From: a virus
Strand: one strand, 5' to 3'
Virus record (IMG/VR): IMGVR_UViG_3300025141_001009
Span: 1-20,236 of that record
DNA length: 20,236 nucleotides
The translations under genes were made by a program, and so were the position numbers. Position 1 is the stretch's first letter. Each line of letters begins with the position of its first letter. This document shows, piece after piece, positions 7,372 through 13,928 of the stretch. Below the pieces are notes generated by a model. The model was not told the DNA's origin and made no database searches. It worked only from the letters and a program-made list of their open reading frames with translations.

Positions 7372-7608
7372 ATGCTTGCTAACGATATAAAGATTGGGCT
7401 GCGCGTTCGCGTGGCAACCAATGACATGACTGCGCTTGTCGTAGGAAAACCTGAATACTACACCCCCAAAGCTAAGTTGGTTCGGATAAAGTATGAGAAT
7501 AGTACCCGCTATGAATACATGATTAACCATCAATTGGATGCACTTCCAGTTGATGAACAGTATCCAGCACACGGTGGGATCTATGTAAGACCTGAGAATA
7601 GCTTGTAA
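7372..7608 (+). CDS. Small hypothetical protein, beta-rich
   Basis: 78 aa, beginning seven bases after the primase-helicase stop and ending two bases before the next ATG. The sequence (IGLRVRVATNDMTALVVGKPEYYTPKAKL split over strands) suggests a small barrel of SH3 or KOW type, with alternating hydrophobic and basic residues. No catalytic motif or membrane segment is visible. The tight packing supports expression with the replication genes. I do not recognise it. Confidence 0.6.
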   Translation: MLANDIKIGLRVRVATNDMTALVVGKPEYYTPKAKLVRIKYENSTRYEYMINHQLDALPVDEQYPAHGGIYVRPENSL

Positions 7609-7610
7609 TT

Positions 7611-8405
7611 ATGGCTGAAGCACAACCAAGTAAGAAGGTGGGAGGCCATGCATTTGGCCGCCGCGTTCATCAAATATCTAACACTGCCGAGGAAGGTGAG
7701 CTGTGTATCTATACAGGACACGCAATCGGTAGGTTCTCTGCACACTCGATGCGGTTTGATAGTCATCAAGCCTGCACCAGATGTGTAGCTGCTGCTAGAG
7801 AAGGACGGATGTCACTAGACATTGACCGTCTGATGAAGAAGAACCGTAGGAGAGCACTGAAATTTTGGAGCCAAGTTGATATTGGTGCGCCAGATGAATG
7901 CTGGCAATGGCAGGGGTGCATAAATAACAGAACAAAACAACCCCAATTTGCCTGGAGACGCATTGGAATTTCCACGTCCACGCAGCATCATCCCCAACGA
8001 GTTGCTATGTGGTTTAGCTGGGGTGACCTTGGTTACACTGGCGTTAAGACCACTTGTGGTGACAAGTATTGCGTCAACCCTTTCCACCTAATTCCACAAC
8101 GGATTGGTGTATTTGTTGACCAAGAGAGCTACTTAGATAGCTTTGAACTTGCCTGCCAACTACAAACACTTAAGCAGGAAGTAGCAGAGTATGTAATGGA
8201 GGAAGCTTTGAAGGAAGAGATGAAGGATGACTCCAGCATCATTGATGAGCACGAAGCTTTAGTCCTTGACCCTGATACTGACTACAAAGCTAAGTTTGAA
8301 GCGGTCATGGAAGCCATGATGAGTGGTACTCACATCAGCACATTAGAAGCTGAAGACCCTGCTTTAAATAGAAACCCACCAGATAACGAGGAGTCAAATG
8401 AATAA
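7611..8405 (+). CDS. HNH-endonuclease-like protein with altered active-site motif and Cys/His N-terminus
   Basis: 264 aa. The middle resembles phage HNH (HNH_3-type) nucleases: CWQWQG (97-102), HPQRVAMWFSWGDL (127-140), then TTCGDKYCVNPFHL (147-160). Family members usually have a His before the Cys (cHxCxNxxCxNPxHL); here that place is Thr (TTC), while the Cys, Asn-Pro and final His remain. The N-terminal CIYTGH and CTRC may form a small zinc site. About 90 C-terminal residues are acidic and helical. It could be a structural DNA-binding relative or a nuclease using other ligands. Two bases separate it from the preceding gene. Confidence 0.6.
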   Translation: MAEAQPSKKVGGHAFGRRVHQISNTAEEGELCIYTGHAIGRFSAHSMRFDSHQACTRCVAAAREGRMSLDIDRLMKKNRRRALKFWSQVDIGAPDECWQWQGCINNRTKQPQFAWRRIGISTSTQHHPQRVAMWFSWGDLGYTGVKTTCGDKYCVNPFHLIPQRIGVFVDQESYLDSFELACQLQTLKQEVAEYVMEEALKEEMKDDSSIIDEHEALVLDPDTDYKAKFEAVMEAMMSGTHISTLEAEDPALNRNPPDNEESNE

Positions 8406-8418
8406 CCCCACGTTTAGT

Positions 8419-8443
8419 TTTAATAACGCTTATCCTTATTAAA
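8419..8443 (+). repeat. AT-rich 8-bp inverted repeat between genes
   Basis: TTTAATAA (8419-8426) and TTATTAAA (8436-8443) are exact reverse complements around a nine-base loop. They fill most of the 51-base gap before ATG 8457. With no GC stem or T-run it is not a terminator. It may be a promoter or operator region or an mRNA processing hairpin. Confidence 0.4.
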
Positions 8444-8456
8444 GAGTCATTCCATT

Positions 8457-8879
8457 ATGTCAAGAAGAACAGATCTATTGCAGCAGCTACTTGTCTCCGA
8501 TAAATTTGGAGAGGATAAAAGTCAGGAGCAAAAGTTCCTTGCTGCTACTGCTGAGTTGATACTTACTGACCTTATTAACATTGCTATTAACGGTGTTGAA
8601 AAGTATGGAGCTGGTTCACTAGTTGTCAATCTACAGAATGGAAGTTCAACCTTCTGTTCAGGTGATGACATATTAGCTGACCTTAATCTTGCTGAATCGG
8701 AAGAGGATGAGGATACTTTGAAGTTCCTACGCCAGCTGATATCAGAGGTTGATGAGAATGACTGGAAAACAAACGTCCTCATTACTCTGATATCCGATGC
8801 TGGAACAAGAACATTTGCAGTCGAAGCAGGCAGGAGCCAAGAAAGCCTCCGATCGCTTACTTCAGAATTCACAGGATAA
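8457..8879 (+). CDS. Hypothetical acidic protein
   Basis: 140 aa. Residues 1-55 are helical (LLQQLLVSDKFGEDKSQEQK, then AELILTDLINIAINGVEKY). The middle has a short strand pair around LVVNLQNGSSTF. Residues about 76-100 are acidic (ESEEDEDTLKFL). No signal peptide, membrane segment or known motif is seen. Its last 83 bases overlap the downstream gene in another frame. I cannot assign a function. Confidence 0.6.
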   Translation: MSRRTDLLQQLLVSDKFGEDKSQEQKFLAATAELILTDLINIAINGVEKYGAGSLVVNLQNGSSTFCSGDDILADLNLAESEEDEDTLKFLRQLISEVDENDWKTNVLITLISDAGTRTFAVEAGRSQESLRSLTSEFTG

Positions 8880-9465
8880 GCTTGCTGCCCAAGGGCTAAA
8901 GCTTCCGCTATATCCACCGCCACAGATTATTGAAAGAGCACGTACTGTTATGGGGTCTATTGACCTTGACCCCACTTCTGATCCTGTGCAGCAGGTACTT
9001 GTTAACGCTACTTCAGTACCTTCGTTAGAAGTTAACCCACTACAGGAACACTGGCACGGTAACGTATTCCTTTCACCCAAAGGAGCTGTAAGGAACACAC
9101 GCACCTGGCTTAATAAAGCTATCAGTGAGTACCGTAACAATTACATCAAAAGCTTTATCTTCTTTACCAGTGCGTCCGAACTCATTCGTTCTTCTCCTAC
9201 TATTTGGGATTACCCAATCTGTATCCCATTCAAGAGGGTTAAGCAGCTCCGTGCTACTAAGTCAGGATTTGAGCCTATCTCACCTTCTACTTGGAACGTT
9301 ATTGTTTACGGTCCTCCTCTGGACGCCACGCTAAATAACATTGACCGTATCGGTTTGTTCTATAGCACCTTCCGTGATGTTGGCCGTATCATCTTTAACG
9401 AGTATGCTGGTGACAGCTGGGCTAAAGACCTTGAGTTCTACGAAGAACAAAGGGGTGACGTATGA
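8797..9465 (+). CDS. Phage N6-adenine-methyltransferase-like protein with altered catalytic motif
   Basis: 222 aa. It resembles the phage DNA N-6-adenine-methyltransferase family: IDLDPTSDPVQQVLVNA (55-71) matches the 'I-D-L-D-P-A-S' stretch that starts those enzymes, and LQEHWHGNVFLSPKG (82-96) matches the 'L..W.G.vf.NPPYg' region. The catalytic NPPY/DPPY tetrapeptide is here SPKG, so the Asn/Asp and the aromatic residue are lost. Adenine methylation is therefore doubtful; it may bind DNA or SAM only, or act as a decoy. The start at 8797 gives an 83-base overlap with the previous gene; the next Met is inside the conserved region. It overlaps the next gene by four bases. Confidence 0.6.
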   Translation: MLEQEHLQSKQAGAKKASDRLLQNSQDKLAAQGLKLPLYPPPQIIERARTVMGSIDLDPTSDPVQQVLVNATSVPSLEVNPLQEHWHGNVFLSPKGAVRNTRTWLNKAISEYRNNYIKSFIFFTSASELIRSSPTIWDYPICIPFKRVKQLRATKSGFEPISPSTWNVIVYGPPLDATLNNIDRIGLFYSTFRDVGRIIFNEYAGDSWAKDLEFYEEQRGDV

Positions 9466-9875
9466 GCAAGAATATCGACAAGGACTTTTTAATCGAGCTA
9501 CCTTCTGGGTTGGCTGTGCATCCTTGCCGATTAATACACCGAGACGGCACACTAATGTGGAAGCACGCTTTAACGTATAAGCAGCGTTGGATCCATACAC
9601 CTGAGACACAAGCACAGGAAGCACACATTGTAAAGACTGCTTATCGACTGGAGGAACTAAACACTTGGGTGTCACAGAACCTTGAACCATGGGAATGCTT
9701 TGAGCCAATCACTTGGTATGCACCTAACTTACTTAAATATAAGGAGGGTATCAGCTGCCTATTTAGGCATACACTGCATGACAGTGAGACAGTCTATGAC
9801 TGCCTTAAAGACCATATCCAAGATCAAGAAGAGCTTGTGATACGTAACAACGACTTGTTCTTTAAGCGTTGCTAA
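9462..9875 (+). CDS. Hypothetical protein
   Basis: 137 aa, starting within the stop of the methyltransferase-like gene (ATGA). It is rich in Trp, His and Cys (Cys at HPCRL, WECF, ISCLF, YDCL and the C-terminal KRC), with amphipathic helices and no membrane segment. No known motif is recognised. It is the last + strand gene before a lone minus-strand gene that ends six bases away, so the two transcripts converge there. Confidence 0.6.
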   Translation: MSKNIDKDFLIELPSGLAVHPCRLIHRDGTLMWKHALTYKQRWIHTPETQAQEAHIVKTAYRLEELNTWVSQNLEPWECFEPITWYAPNLLKYKEGISCLFRHTLHDSETVYDCLKDHIQDQEELVIRNNDLFFKRC

Positions 9876-9881
9876 AGCTTC

Positions 9882-10211
9882 CTACATCTTGTCAATCAAA
9901 CGATTAAGATACCAACGGGCTTTCTCTGCATCTTGCAGGGAGTTGCCCTTCAACCATATCCGAAGCAGATACTTCAATGCCTGAGCGTGCAGCATCCCCA
10001 TCACTGGGTCATCAGCATCCTGAATTGCATCTTCAATGATGTTAATAGCTTCCTTGCTACCACGGGTGTAGTGCGCAGGACTATTTACCATGTCTACCAT
10101 ACCCTCATCTGACCTATAAAGGTTAGCTTTGTCGTTATAAACTTTGACAGCATCACGTGAACTGATTTCCTCATACATCTTCTTCCAGTTGTTCCCACTA
10201 GGTTCGTTCAT
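9882..10211 (-). CDS. DUF3310 protein (T7 gp1.7-related domain)
   Basis: 109 aa. Residues about 40-109 match DUF3310: VNSPAHYTRGSKEAINIIED, then G-x-L-x-A-x-x-L-K-Y-L-L-R-x-W-x-K-G and DAEKARWYLNRLI at the end. This domain is part of T7 gp1.7, reported as a nucleotide kinase, and is common in phage replication regions. The N-terminal 35 residues are charged and not recognised. It is the only minus-strand gene within the first 13 kb, convergent with the gene on its left and divergent from the deaminase-like gene on its right, so it needs its own promoter in the 60-base gap at 10212-10271. Confidence 0.8.
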   Translation of the reverse strand: MNEPSGNNWKKMYEEISSRDAVKVYNDKANLYRSDEGMVDMVNSPAHYTRGSKEAINIIEDAIQDADDPVMGMLHAQALKYLLRIWLKGNSLQDAEKARWYLNRLIDKM

Positions 10212-10271
10212 TAGTCCACATCAAGCGCTTTCATTCCCTAATATAGGATTAAATGTTCAATAATGTGACCT
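10212..10271. promoter_or_regulatory. Divergent intergenic region between DUF3310 and deaminase-like genes
   Basis: This 60-base AT-rich gap must hold the start signals of two divergent genes. CCTAATATAGG (10238-10248) is nearly palindromic and contains -10-like steps on both strands. CAATAAT precedes the + strand ATG at 10272. No strong -35 or Shine-Dalgarno is visible, so exact promoters are not assigned. Confidence 0.35.
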
Positions 10272-10835
10272 ATGCCATCACCAAAAGGCGACCCAACATA
10301 TATTAAAAATAAGGAGAAGTTCTTCCTTGAAGTAGCAGAGACAATTGCTAAAGCATCAACACATCCGATAGCACCAGGTGGGTGCGTCATGGTCCGTAGC
10401 CGTGAAATTATCGGTGACGGTCGAAGCCTACTAGCTGCATGTAAGGTTGAACTTGACTGTATCAGTCATGCTATTGCAACTGCTGCATCTAGAGGCACAC
10501 CCACAACAGGTGCTGTTATCTATAGCACCAGATATCCCTTCTCAGCCTCAGTCTTTCAAGCCTACATTATGGGCATCAGAAAGATTGTAGTCACTGCTCA
10601 TGAATGGGAGCCATTTTATAAAGACGAATTTAGACGTGCAGCACGACTAGCACGTGACCTATGTATTGCCATCGAGCCGTATTTTAAAGATGAAGACAAA
10701 CGCTTTGCGGTTAACAAACAACCGGAGGAGAGCCATGACGAGGAATTCTACCCAGACGGGAACCCTTATGAACAGGACGATTTCGACCCTGAAAACTCAG
10801 AAACAATCTACGATGAAGACCCAACTGCTATTTGA
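10272..10835 (+). CDS. dCMP/cytidine-deaminase-fold protein lacking all zinc ligands (pseudoenzyme)
   Basis: 187 aa. Residues 55-107 align without gaps to phage dCMP deaminases: A-I-x-x-A-A-x-x-G at 67-75, GAVIYSTRYP (80-89), then GIRKIVV (101-107). The active site is gone. The HAE motif is Asp62-Cys63-Ile64, so both the zinc His and the catalytic Glu are lost, and PCxxC is P-F-S-A-S (89-93), so both zinc Cys are lost. Deamination by the known mechanism is not possible. The fold may serve as a nucleotide sensor, partner of RNR or polymerase, or inhibitor. The C-terminal 50 residues are very acidic (DEEFYPDGNPYEQDDFD). Its last 23 bases overlap the exonuclease gene. Confidence 0.75.
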   Translation: MPSPKGDPTYIKNKEKFFLEVAETIAKASTHPIAPGGCVMVRSREIIGDGRSLLAACKVELDCISHAIATAASRGTPTTGAVIYSTRYPFSASVFQAYIMGIRKIVVTAHEWEPFYKDEFRRAARLARDLCIAIEPYFKDEDKRFAVNKQPEESHDEEFYPDGNPYEQDDFDPENSETIYDEDPTAI

Positions 10836-11340
10836 CTTGGAGAGTACAGGGCTATTACGCCGTGGAAGTTCCATACATTGCATTGTGATGCGCAACCTAG
10901 AAGCTGAAGACACTCCCATTGTCTTTGACTGTCAGCCTGACCGTGACATACAGCAAGGTATTAGACAGCTTGAGAGTGCTGATGTCCTTATTGGCCACAA
11001 CATTATCAGCTTTGATATCCCACTACTGAAGGAACAGTACCCCGAGTTTGAATACAAGGGTGAGCTGATTGACACACTTGTCCTTAGCAGACTGTTCTAT
11101 CCCAACATCATTGACCGTGACTTTGAACGTCGCCCTGATGGGATGCCACAGAAACTGTATGGGCGTCATAGTCTAGAAGCATGGGGCTATCGCCTACGTT
11201 GCTTCAAAGGTGACTATGGCAAGCACGAAGGTGCATGGGAAACCTACACCCCAGAGATGCTTGATTACTGCATCGGTGACACAGAAGTCACGCTGAAACT
11301 CTATCAAATGCTGCTTAGGAGGATTGATGGTTACACCTGA
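10813..11340 (+). CDS. DNA polymerase 3'-5' exonuclease domain as a separate protein
   Basis: 175 aa, the proofreading half of a T7 gp5-like family A polymerase. DEDDy motifs: FDLES (7-11) with Asp8 and Glu10, IGHNIISFDIPLL with the second Asp, and MLDYCIGDTEVT near the end, matching the T7 'V-Y-C-x-K-D-x-E-V-T' Tyr/Asp motif. I start it at ATG 10813 (MKTQLLFDLES), because longer in-frame starts only repeat the deaminase-like gene. It stops at TGA 11338-11340, 14 bases into the polymerase gene. In T7 both domains are one chain, so here the split lies between exonuclease and polymerase. The two proteins probably assemble. Confidence 0.85.
   Translation: MKTQLLFDLESTGLLRRGSSIHCIVMRNLEAEDTPIVFDCQPDRDIQQGIRQLESADVLIGHNIISFDIPLLKEQYPEFEYKGELIDTLVLSRLFYPNIIDRDFERRPDGMPQKLYGRHSLEAWGYRLRCFKGDYGKHEGAWETYTPEMLDYCIGDTEVTLKLYQMLLRRIDGYT
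11317..11322 (+). promoter_or_regulatory. Strong Shine-Dalgarno for the polymerase half, inside the exonuclease gene
   Basis: AGGAGG lies four bases before ATG 11327 and within the last codons of the exonuclease gene. Most genes here lack such a site. It supports separate initiation of the polymerase domain and argues that the split is genuine, not a sequencing frameshift. Confidence 0.65.
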
Positions 11341-12634
11341 TTACGTCAAACTTGAGATGCGTATGGCTGAACTGATGGCACAACAGGAAGCTTCAGGCTT
11401 TCAGTTCGATGTCGTTGCAGCTGAACGTGTCCGAGGAGAACTCGCGGAGGAGGCTAAAAGTATTGAAGAAAAAATTCGGGCCGTATATTTGTATGTGCCT
11501 GACAAAGTCTTCACACCAAAGCGGAACGATAAAAAGAAAGGCTACGTATCTGGTGCACCACTAACGAAGCTGAACGACTTCAACCCAACCAGCAGGCAGA
11601 ACATTGCTTGGGCATTGCAAACCTTTAGGGGTGCTCGCTTCACAAAGCAGACTGCTACTGGCAAGCCACAGGTTGATGAGGCAACGCTATCAGAAGTTAG
11701 AGACCTTGCACTAACCCAAGGTAACCAGCAGCTGTTTGAAGAATGCGAATGGTTTATTCGTTTGCTGACATTACAGAAGTGGATGGGTCAATTAAGTGAA
11801 GGTACTAACAGTTGGTTTAATACAATTGAAGAGGATGGTTGTATCCATCACACCTGCTCATTGGCCACACAAACGGGACGTAACGCGCACCGTGGCCCCA
11901 ACCTTGGGCAAGTGGTGAGTGCACCGTGGGCACGAGAGCTATTTGTTCCTCACCCTGGCCACAAGATGGTCGGAGCAGACCTTGAAGGCCTAGAGCTGAG
12001 GTGCTTAGGGCACTACCTCGCCAGGTATGACAATGGTAATTTCGCTTCAGTTGTACTCGATGGTGATATACACCAGCAGAATGCTGACCGTGTTGGCGTT
12101 ACAAGAACGCAGGTCAAGACTCTCACTTATGCTTTTATTTATGGCGCAGGTGACGCAAAGCTTGGCCACAGTTTATCTCCTGAGCTATCTGACGCACAGA
12201 AAAAGTCTCTCGGAACGGAACTTAGGCGCAAGTTCCTCGACGCTATCCCAGGACTAGAGCCCTTAGTAGAAGCTATCAAGGAGCGTGTACGCGCCTCAGG
12301 GAGGCTGCGAGGCTTAGATGGTAGACCAATCTTCTGTCGTTCAGAACACAGTGCCCCTAACTTCTTACTGCAAAGTGCGGGCGCGATTTTGTCTAAGCGC
12401 TGGTGCGTTATAGGTCAAGACTTACTAAATGAAGCGGGGCTTACCTATGATAAAGATTATACCCGCTGTGCCTACGTACACGATGAACAGCAGTTCTCTG
12501 TGATCCCTGCTGAAGCTGAACGTGTTGCTGAACTATTAGTGAAAGCAGCACCTATGTCTGGTCAGTACTATCAATTTAAAGTACCGATCACTGCAGCGTC
12601 AGACATTGGAGATAGCTGGGCTGCCACACACTAA
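11327..12634 (+). CDS. T7-like family A DNA polymerase, polymerase domain only
   Basis: 435 aa from ATG 11327. Motif A is VGADLEGLELRCLGHYLARY (215-234, Asp218), very close to T7 gp5. Motif B is RTQVKTLTYAFIYG (260-273) with Lys264 and Tyr268 at the place of T7 Tyr526 (E. coli Pol I 762). Motif C is YVHDEQQ (383-389). TQTGRNAHRGPNLGQV (181-196) is the template/fingers motif. GYVSGAP and FNPTSRQNI (72-93) follow the T7 order, but the loop before them is about 20 residues where T7 has the 76-residue thioredoxin-binding domain. It overlaps the exonuclease gene by 14 bases. Exonuclease plus polymerase total 610 aa, against 704 in T7. Confidence 0.92.
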   Translation: MVTPDYVKLEMRMAELMAQQEASGFQFDVVAAERVRGELAEEAKSIEEKIRAVYLYVPDKVFTPKRNDKKKGYVSGAPLTKLNDFNPTSRQNIAWALQTFRGARFTKQTATGKPQVDEATLSEVRDLALTQGNQQLFEECEWFIRLLTLQKWMGQLSEGTNSWFNTIEEDGCIHHTCSLATQTGRNAHRGPNLGQVVSAPWARELFVPHPGHKMVGADLEGLELRCLGHYLARYDNGNFASVVLDGDIHQQNADRVGVTRTQVKTLTYAFIYGAGDAKLGHSLSPELSDAQKKSLGTELRRKFLDAIPGLEPLVEAIKERVRASGRLRGLDGRPIFCRSEHSAPNFLLQSAGAILSKRWCVIGQDLLNEAGLTYDKDYTRCAYVHDEQQFSVIPAEAERVAELLVKAAPMSGQYYQFKVPITAASDIGDSWAATH

Positions 12635-12636
12635 CT

Positions 12637-12834
12637 ATGACAGAAGCAGAAGTAAAACATATGATTGATGCTGCTATTACACGGCACAATCGCAACGCAA
12701 GTATCCTCAGTATCATCATTGGCTGGGTGATGCTTGCAGCATTCATGGACGGGTTACTCCGTCTTATGGGACTTATCCCACCATTCCTTGGACTTGATAT
12801 AAGTCTTCTACCTAAAATCGCGGAACTAGTATGA
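12637..12834 (+). CDS. Small single-TM membrane protein
   Basis: 65 aa, starting two bases after the polymerase stop and overlapping the next gene by ATGA. The N-terminal 22 residues are polar and charged (MTEAEVKHMIDAAITRHNRN); residues about 23-57 are hydrophobic (SILSIIIGWVMLAAFMDGLL then PPFLGL), giving one or two membrane segments. It has no signal cleavage site. It could be a small lysis, superinfection-exclusion or membrane-anchoring protein. Not recognised. Confidence 0.6.
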   Translation: MTEAEVKHMIDAAITRHNRNASILSIIIGWVMLAAFMDGLLRLMGLIPPFLGLDISLLPKIAELV

Positions 12835-13172
12835 ACCAAGCAGACATTGACGCCATCAACGAGATGGCAAGTGAGGCAGGCCATCGCCTTCGTTTAGAAG
12901 AAGGTTGCCTCGGTGAATATTTCAGAGATGCAGACTTACCTTTGCTTGACGGTGAGAACACCTTTGAACGTGAAGAGTGTATGGATCCAACGATGCCTAG
13001 GTCTCAAATCTCCCTTGACCAAGAGAAAAAAGAAGCTGACGTTATCTTTGGCACACAACTACAGAATGTAGCCGACAAACTTAACGGTACTATTATTTAC
13101 CAGACCGTTGTTAACCACGACGGCACCAGTTACAAGCGTATTATTATTGAATATGCTATTAAGCATGATTAA
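12831..13172 (+). CDS. Hypothetical protein, end of the + strand replication block
   Basis: 113 aa. Acidic N-terminal half (EMASEAGHRLRLEEGCLGEY); the C-terminal half forms a likely beta-alpha-beta unit (ADKLNGTIIYQTVV, then YKRIIIEYAIKHD). It overlaps the preceding gene by four bases and its last 14 bases overlap the end of the convergent minus-strand gene. No known motif. Confidence 0.6.
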   Translation: MNQADIDAINEMASEAGHRLRLEEGCLGEYFRDADLPLLDGENTFEREECMDPTMPRSQISLDQEKKEADVIFGTQLQNVADKLNGTIIYQTVVNHDGTSYKRIIIEYAIKHD

Positions 13173-13797
13173 GGGCATATAGCATTGCTTCTTCATGCTC
13201 ACTCATATTGTTCTGCTCATTAGCTGTACCAACAGCAAAGCCACCACCACCTGCTGCGACAGCAAGGGCTGACCACATCATTGCTTTATTCCAATTGTCG
13301 TTACCTTTAAGTTGTTCTATTTCAATATCTTTTATTAGATTTTGAGTGCCGAGATAATCATCAAGTTGTTGTTGCACTTCAGGGCTAACACCGCTAACCA
13401 ACTCAACTGTATCCTCCTTTAGTTTCTGTGCTTGTACAGCCGGAGTGGTTACAGGAACAGCCACAGTGGTTACAGGAACAGCCGGACTGGCTACAGGAAC
13501 AGCCACAGTGGTTACAGGAGCTGGTGCATCTAATCCATAATAACGACGAGCTTCTGCTACTAGCTCTTGCTGTAGATCAGTCTTAACACCCGTATAGGCA
13601 ATGTGATCCCAAGCAGACTGAGCGCCAGGATTAGGGTTCAATGACGGTTGGTAAAAGTCACCATCTTTAGCGTCAATCAGACGCATCATCTTAGTATCTC
13701 TACTATCTATTTCATCGTCATAGATTTTTAAATATGGAGCCTGCTGACGAGCTATATGCTGCTCAAGATCACGCTTCCTTACTTTTCTTCTAGCCAT
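13159..13797 (-). CDS. Hypothetical (probably virion) protein with Val/Pro/Thr heptapeptide repeats
   Basis: 212 aa. A basic N-terminus (MARRKVRKRDLEQHIARQQ) is followed by a polar region (DGDFYQPSLNPNPGAQ), then about 28 residues of heptads VPVTTVA/VPVASPA, a helical charged stretch, and a Gly/Ala-rich hydrophobic segment (WSALAVAAGGGGFAVGTA) that could cross a membrane. The mix of repeat linker and Gly-rich hydrophobic helix fits an internal virion or tail-associated protein, but no family is recognised. It is the first of the minus-strand genes and diverges from the riboswitch cassette at 13806. Confidence 0.65.
   Translation of the reverse strand: MARRKVRKRDLEQHIARQQAPYLKIYDDEIDSRDTKMMRLIDAKDGDFYQPSLNPNPGAQSAWDHIAYTGVKTDLQQELVAEARRYYGLDAPAPVTTVAVPVASPAVPVTTVAVPVTTPAVQAQKLKEDTVELVSGVSPEVQQQLDDYLGTQNLIKDIEIEQLKGNDNWNKAMMWSALAVAAGGGGFAVGTANEQNNMSEHEEAMLYALNHA
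13441..13524 (-). repeat. 21-bp tandem repeat (four units) coding for heptapeptides
   Basis: Four 21-base units begin at 13441, 13462, 13483 and 13504. On the + strand each reads close to C(G/A)(G/C)A(G/C)TGG(T/C)TACAGGAACAGC. Units 1 and 3 resemble each other and units 2 and 4 resemble each other, giving a 42-base higher-order pattern; the last unit degenerates at its end. The encoded peptide alternates VPVTTVA with VPVASPA or VPVTTPA, an extended flexible linker. Copy number could vary by slippage. Confidence 0.85.
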
Positions 13798-13803
13798 TAC
13801 ATT

Positions 13804-13837
13804 TGTTGCAACATATATCCCATTTTACAGTTACAAT
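13804..13837 (+). promoter_or_regulatory. Putative promoter of the riboswitch cassette with a 10-bp palindrome
   Basis: TGTTGCAACA (13804-13813) is a perfect palindrome containing a TTGCAA -35-like hexamer (13806-13811). TACAAT (13832-13837) is a plausible -10, though the 20-base spacer is long. Transcription from it would begin just before the aptamer at 13847. The palindrome also lies seven bases upstream of the divergent gene's start at 13797, so it could control both. Confidence 0.4.
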
Positions 13838-13846
13838 TAAAGAGTA

Positions 13847-13900
13847 CGTTCATCCCTTACAAGGGACGCAAGTAGGTTCAAGATAGGAACTGAAGGAACG
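13847..13900 (+). ncRNA. Glutamine riboswitch aptamer (Downstream-peptide / glnA RNA class)
   Basis: The aptamer is recognised by its conserved segments in order: CGTTCATCC, GGACGCAAGTAGG, and GAAGGAACG. These match my recollection of the glnA/Downstream-peptide glutamine aptamers of cyanobacteria, cyanophages and marine metagenomes. The helices are present: P1 CGTTC (13847-13851) with GAACG (13896-13900); P2 TCCCT (13853-13857) with AGGGA (13862-13866); P3 GTTC (13876-13879) with GAAC (13887-13890). It precedes a short ORF, as the class name implies. The ligand is L-glutamine from published work on the family; binding by this copy is inferred. It is likely a cis-regulator reporting host nitrogen status. 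Confidence 0.85.
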
Positions 13901-13928
13901 GGATTATCCAAACCTACCGGAGTAATCC
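13901..13928 (+). promoter_or_regulatory. Expression platform: alternative pairings around the peptide's Shine-Dalgarno
   Basis: GGATTA (13901-13906) can pair with TAATCC (13923-13928), enclosing a loop that contains GGAG (13919-13922), a good Shine-Dalgarno seven bases before ATG 13930. In the same loop AACCTAC (13911-13917) is exactly complementary to GTAGGTT (13872-13878), part of the conserved aptamer core and of P3. The two states can compete, giving a simple translational switch or pseudoknot. The pairings are visible; the direction of control is not. Confidence 0.6.

Noticed and set aside
11310-11345. Intron or homing-endonuclease insertion as cause of the split polymerase
   Set aside because: The two halves overlap by 14 bases and nothing is inserted between them.
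13836-13845. ATTAAAGAGT shared with 8438-8447 as a possible phage promoter motif
   Set aside because: Only two copies, and chance sharing of ten-base words is expected many times in 20 kb.
13830-13848. NtcA-binding site upstream of the glutamine riboswitch
   Set aside because: No GTA-N8-TAC spacing is present; only a loose GTTAC...GTAC arrangement.
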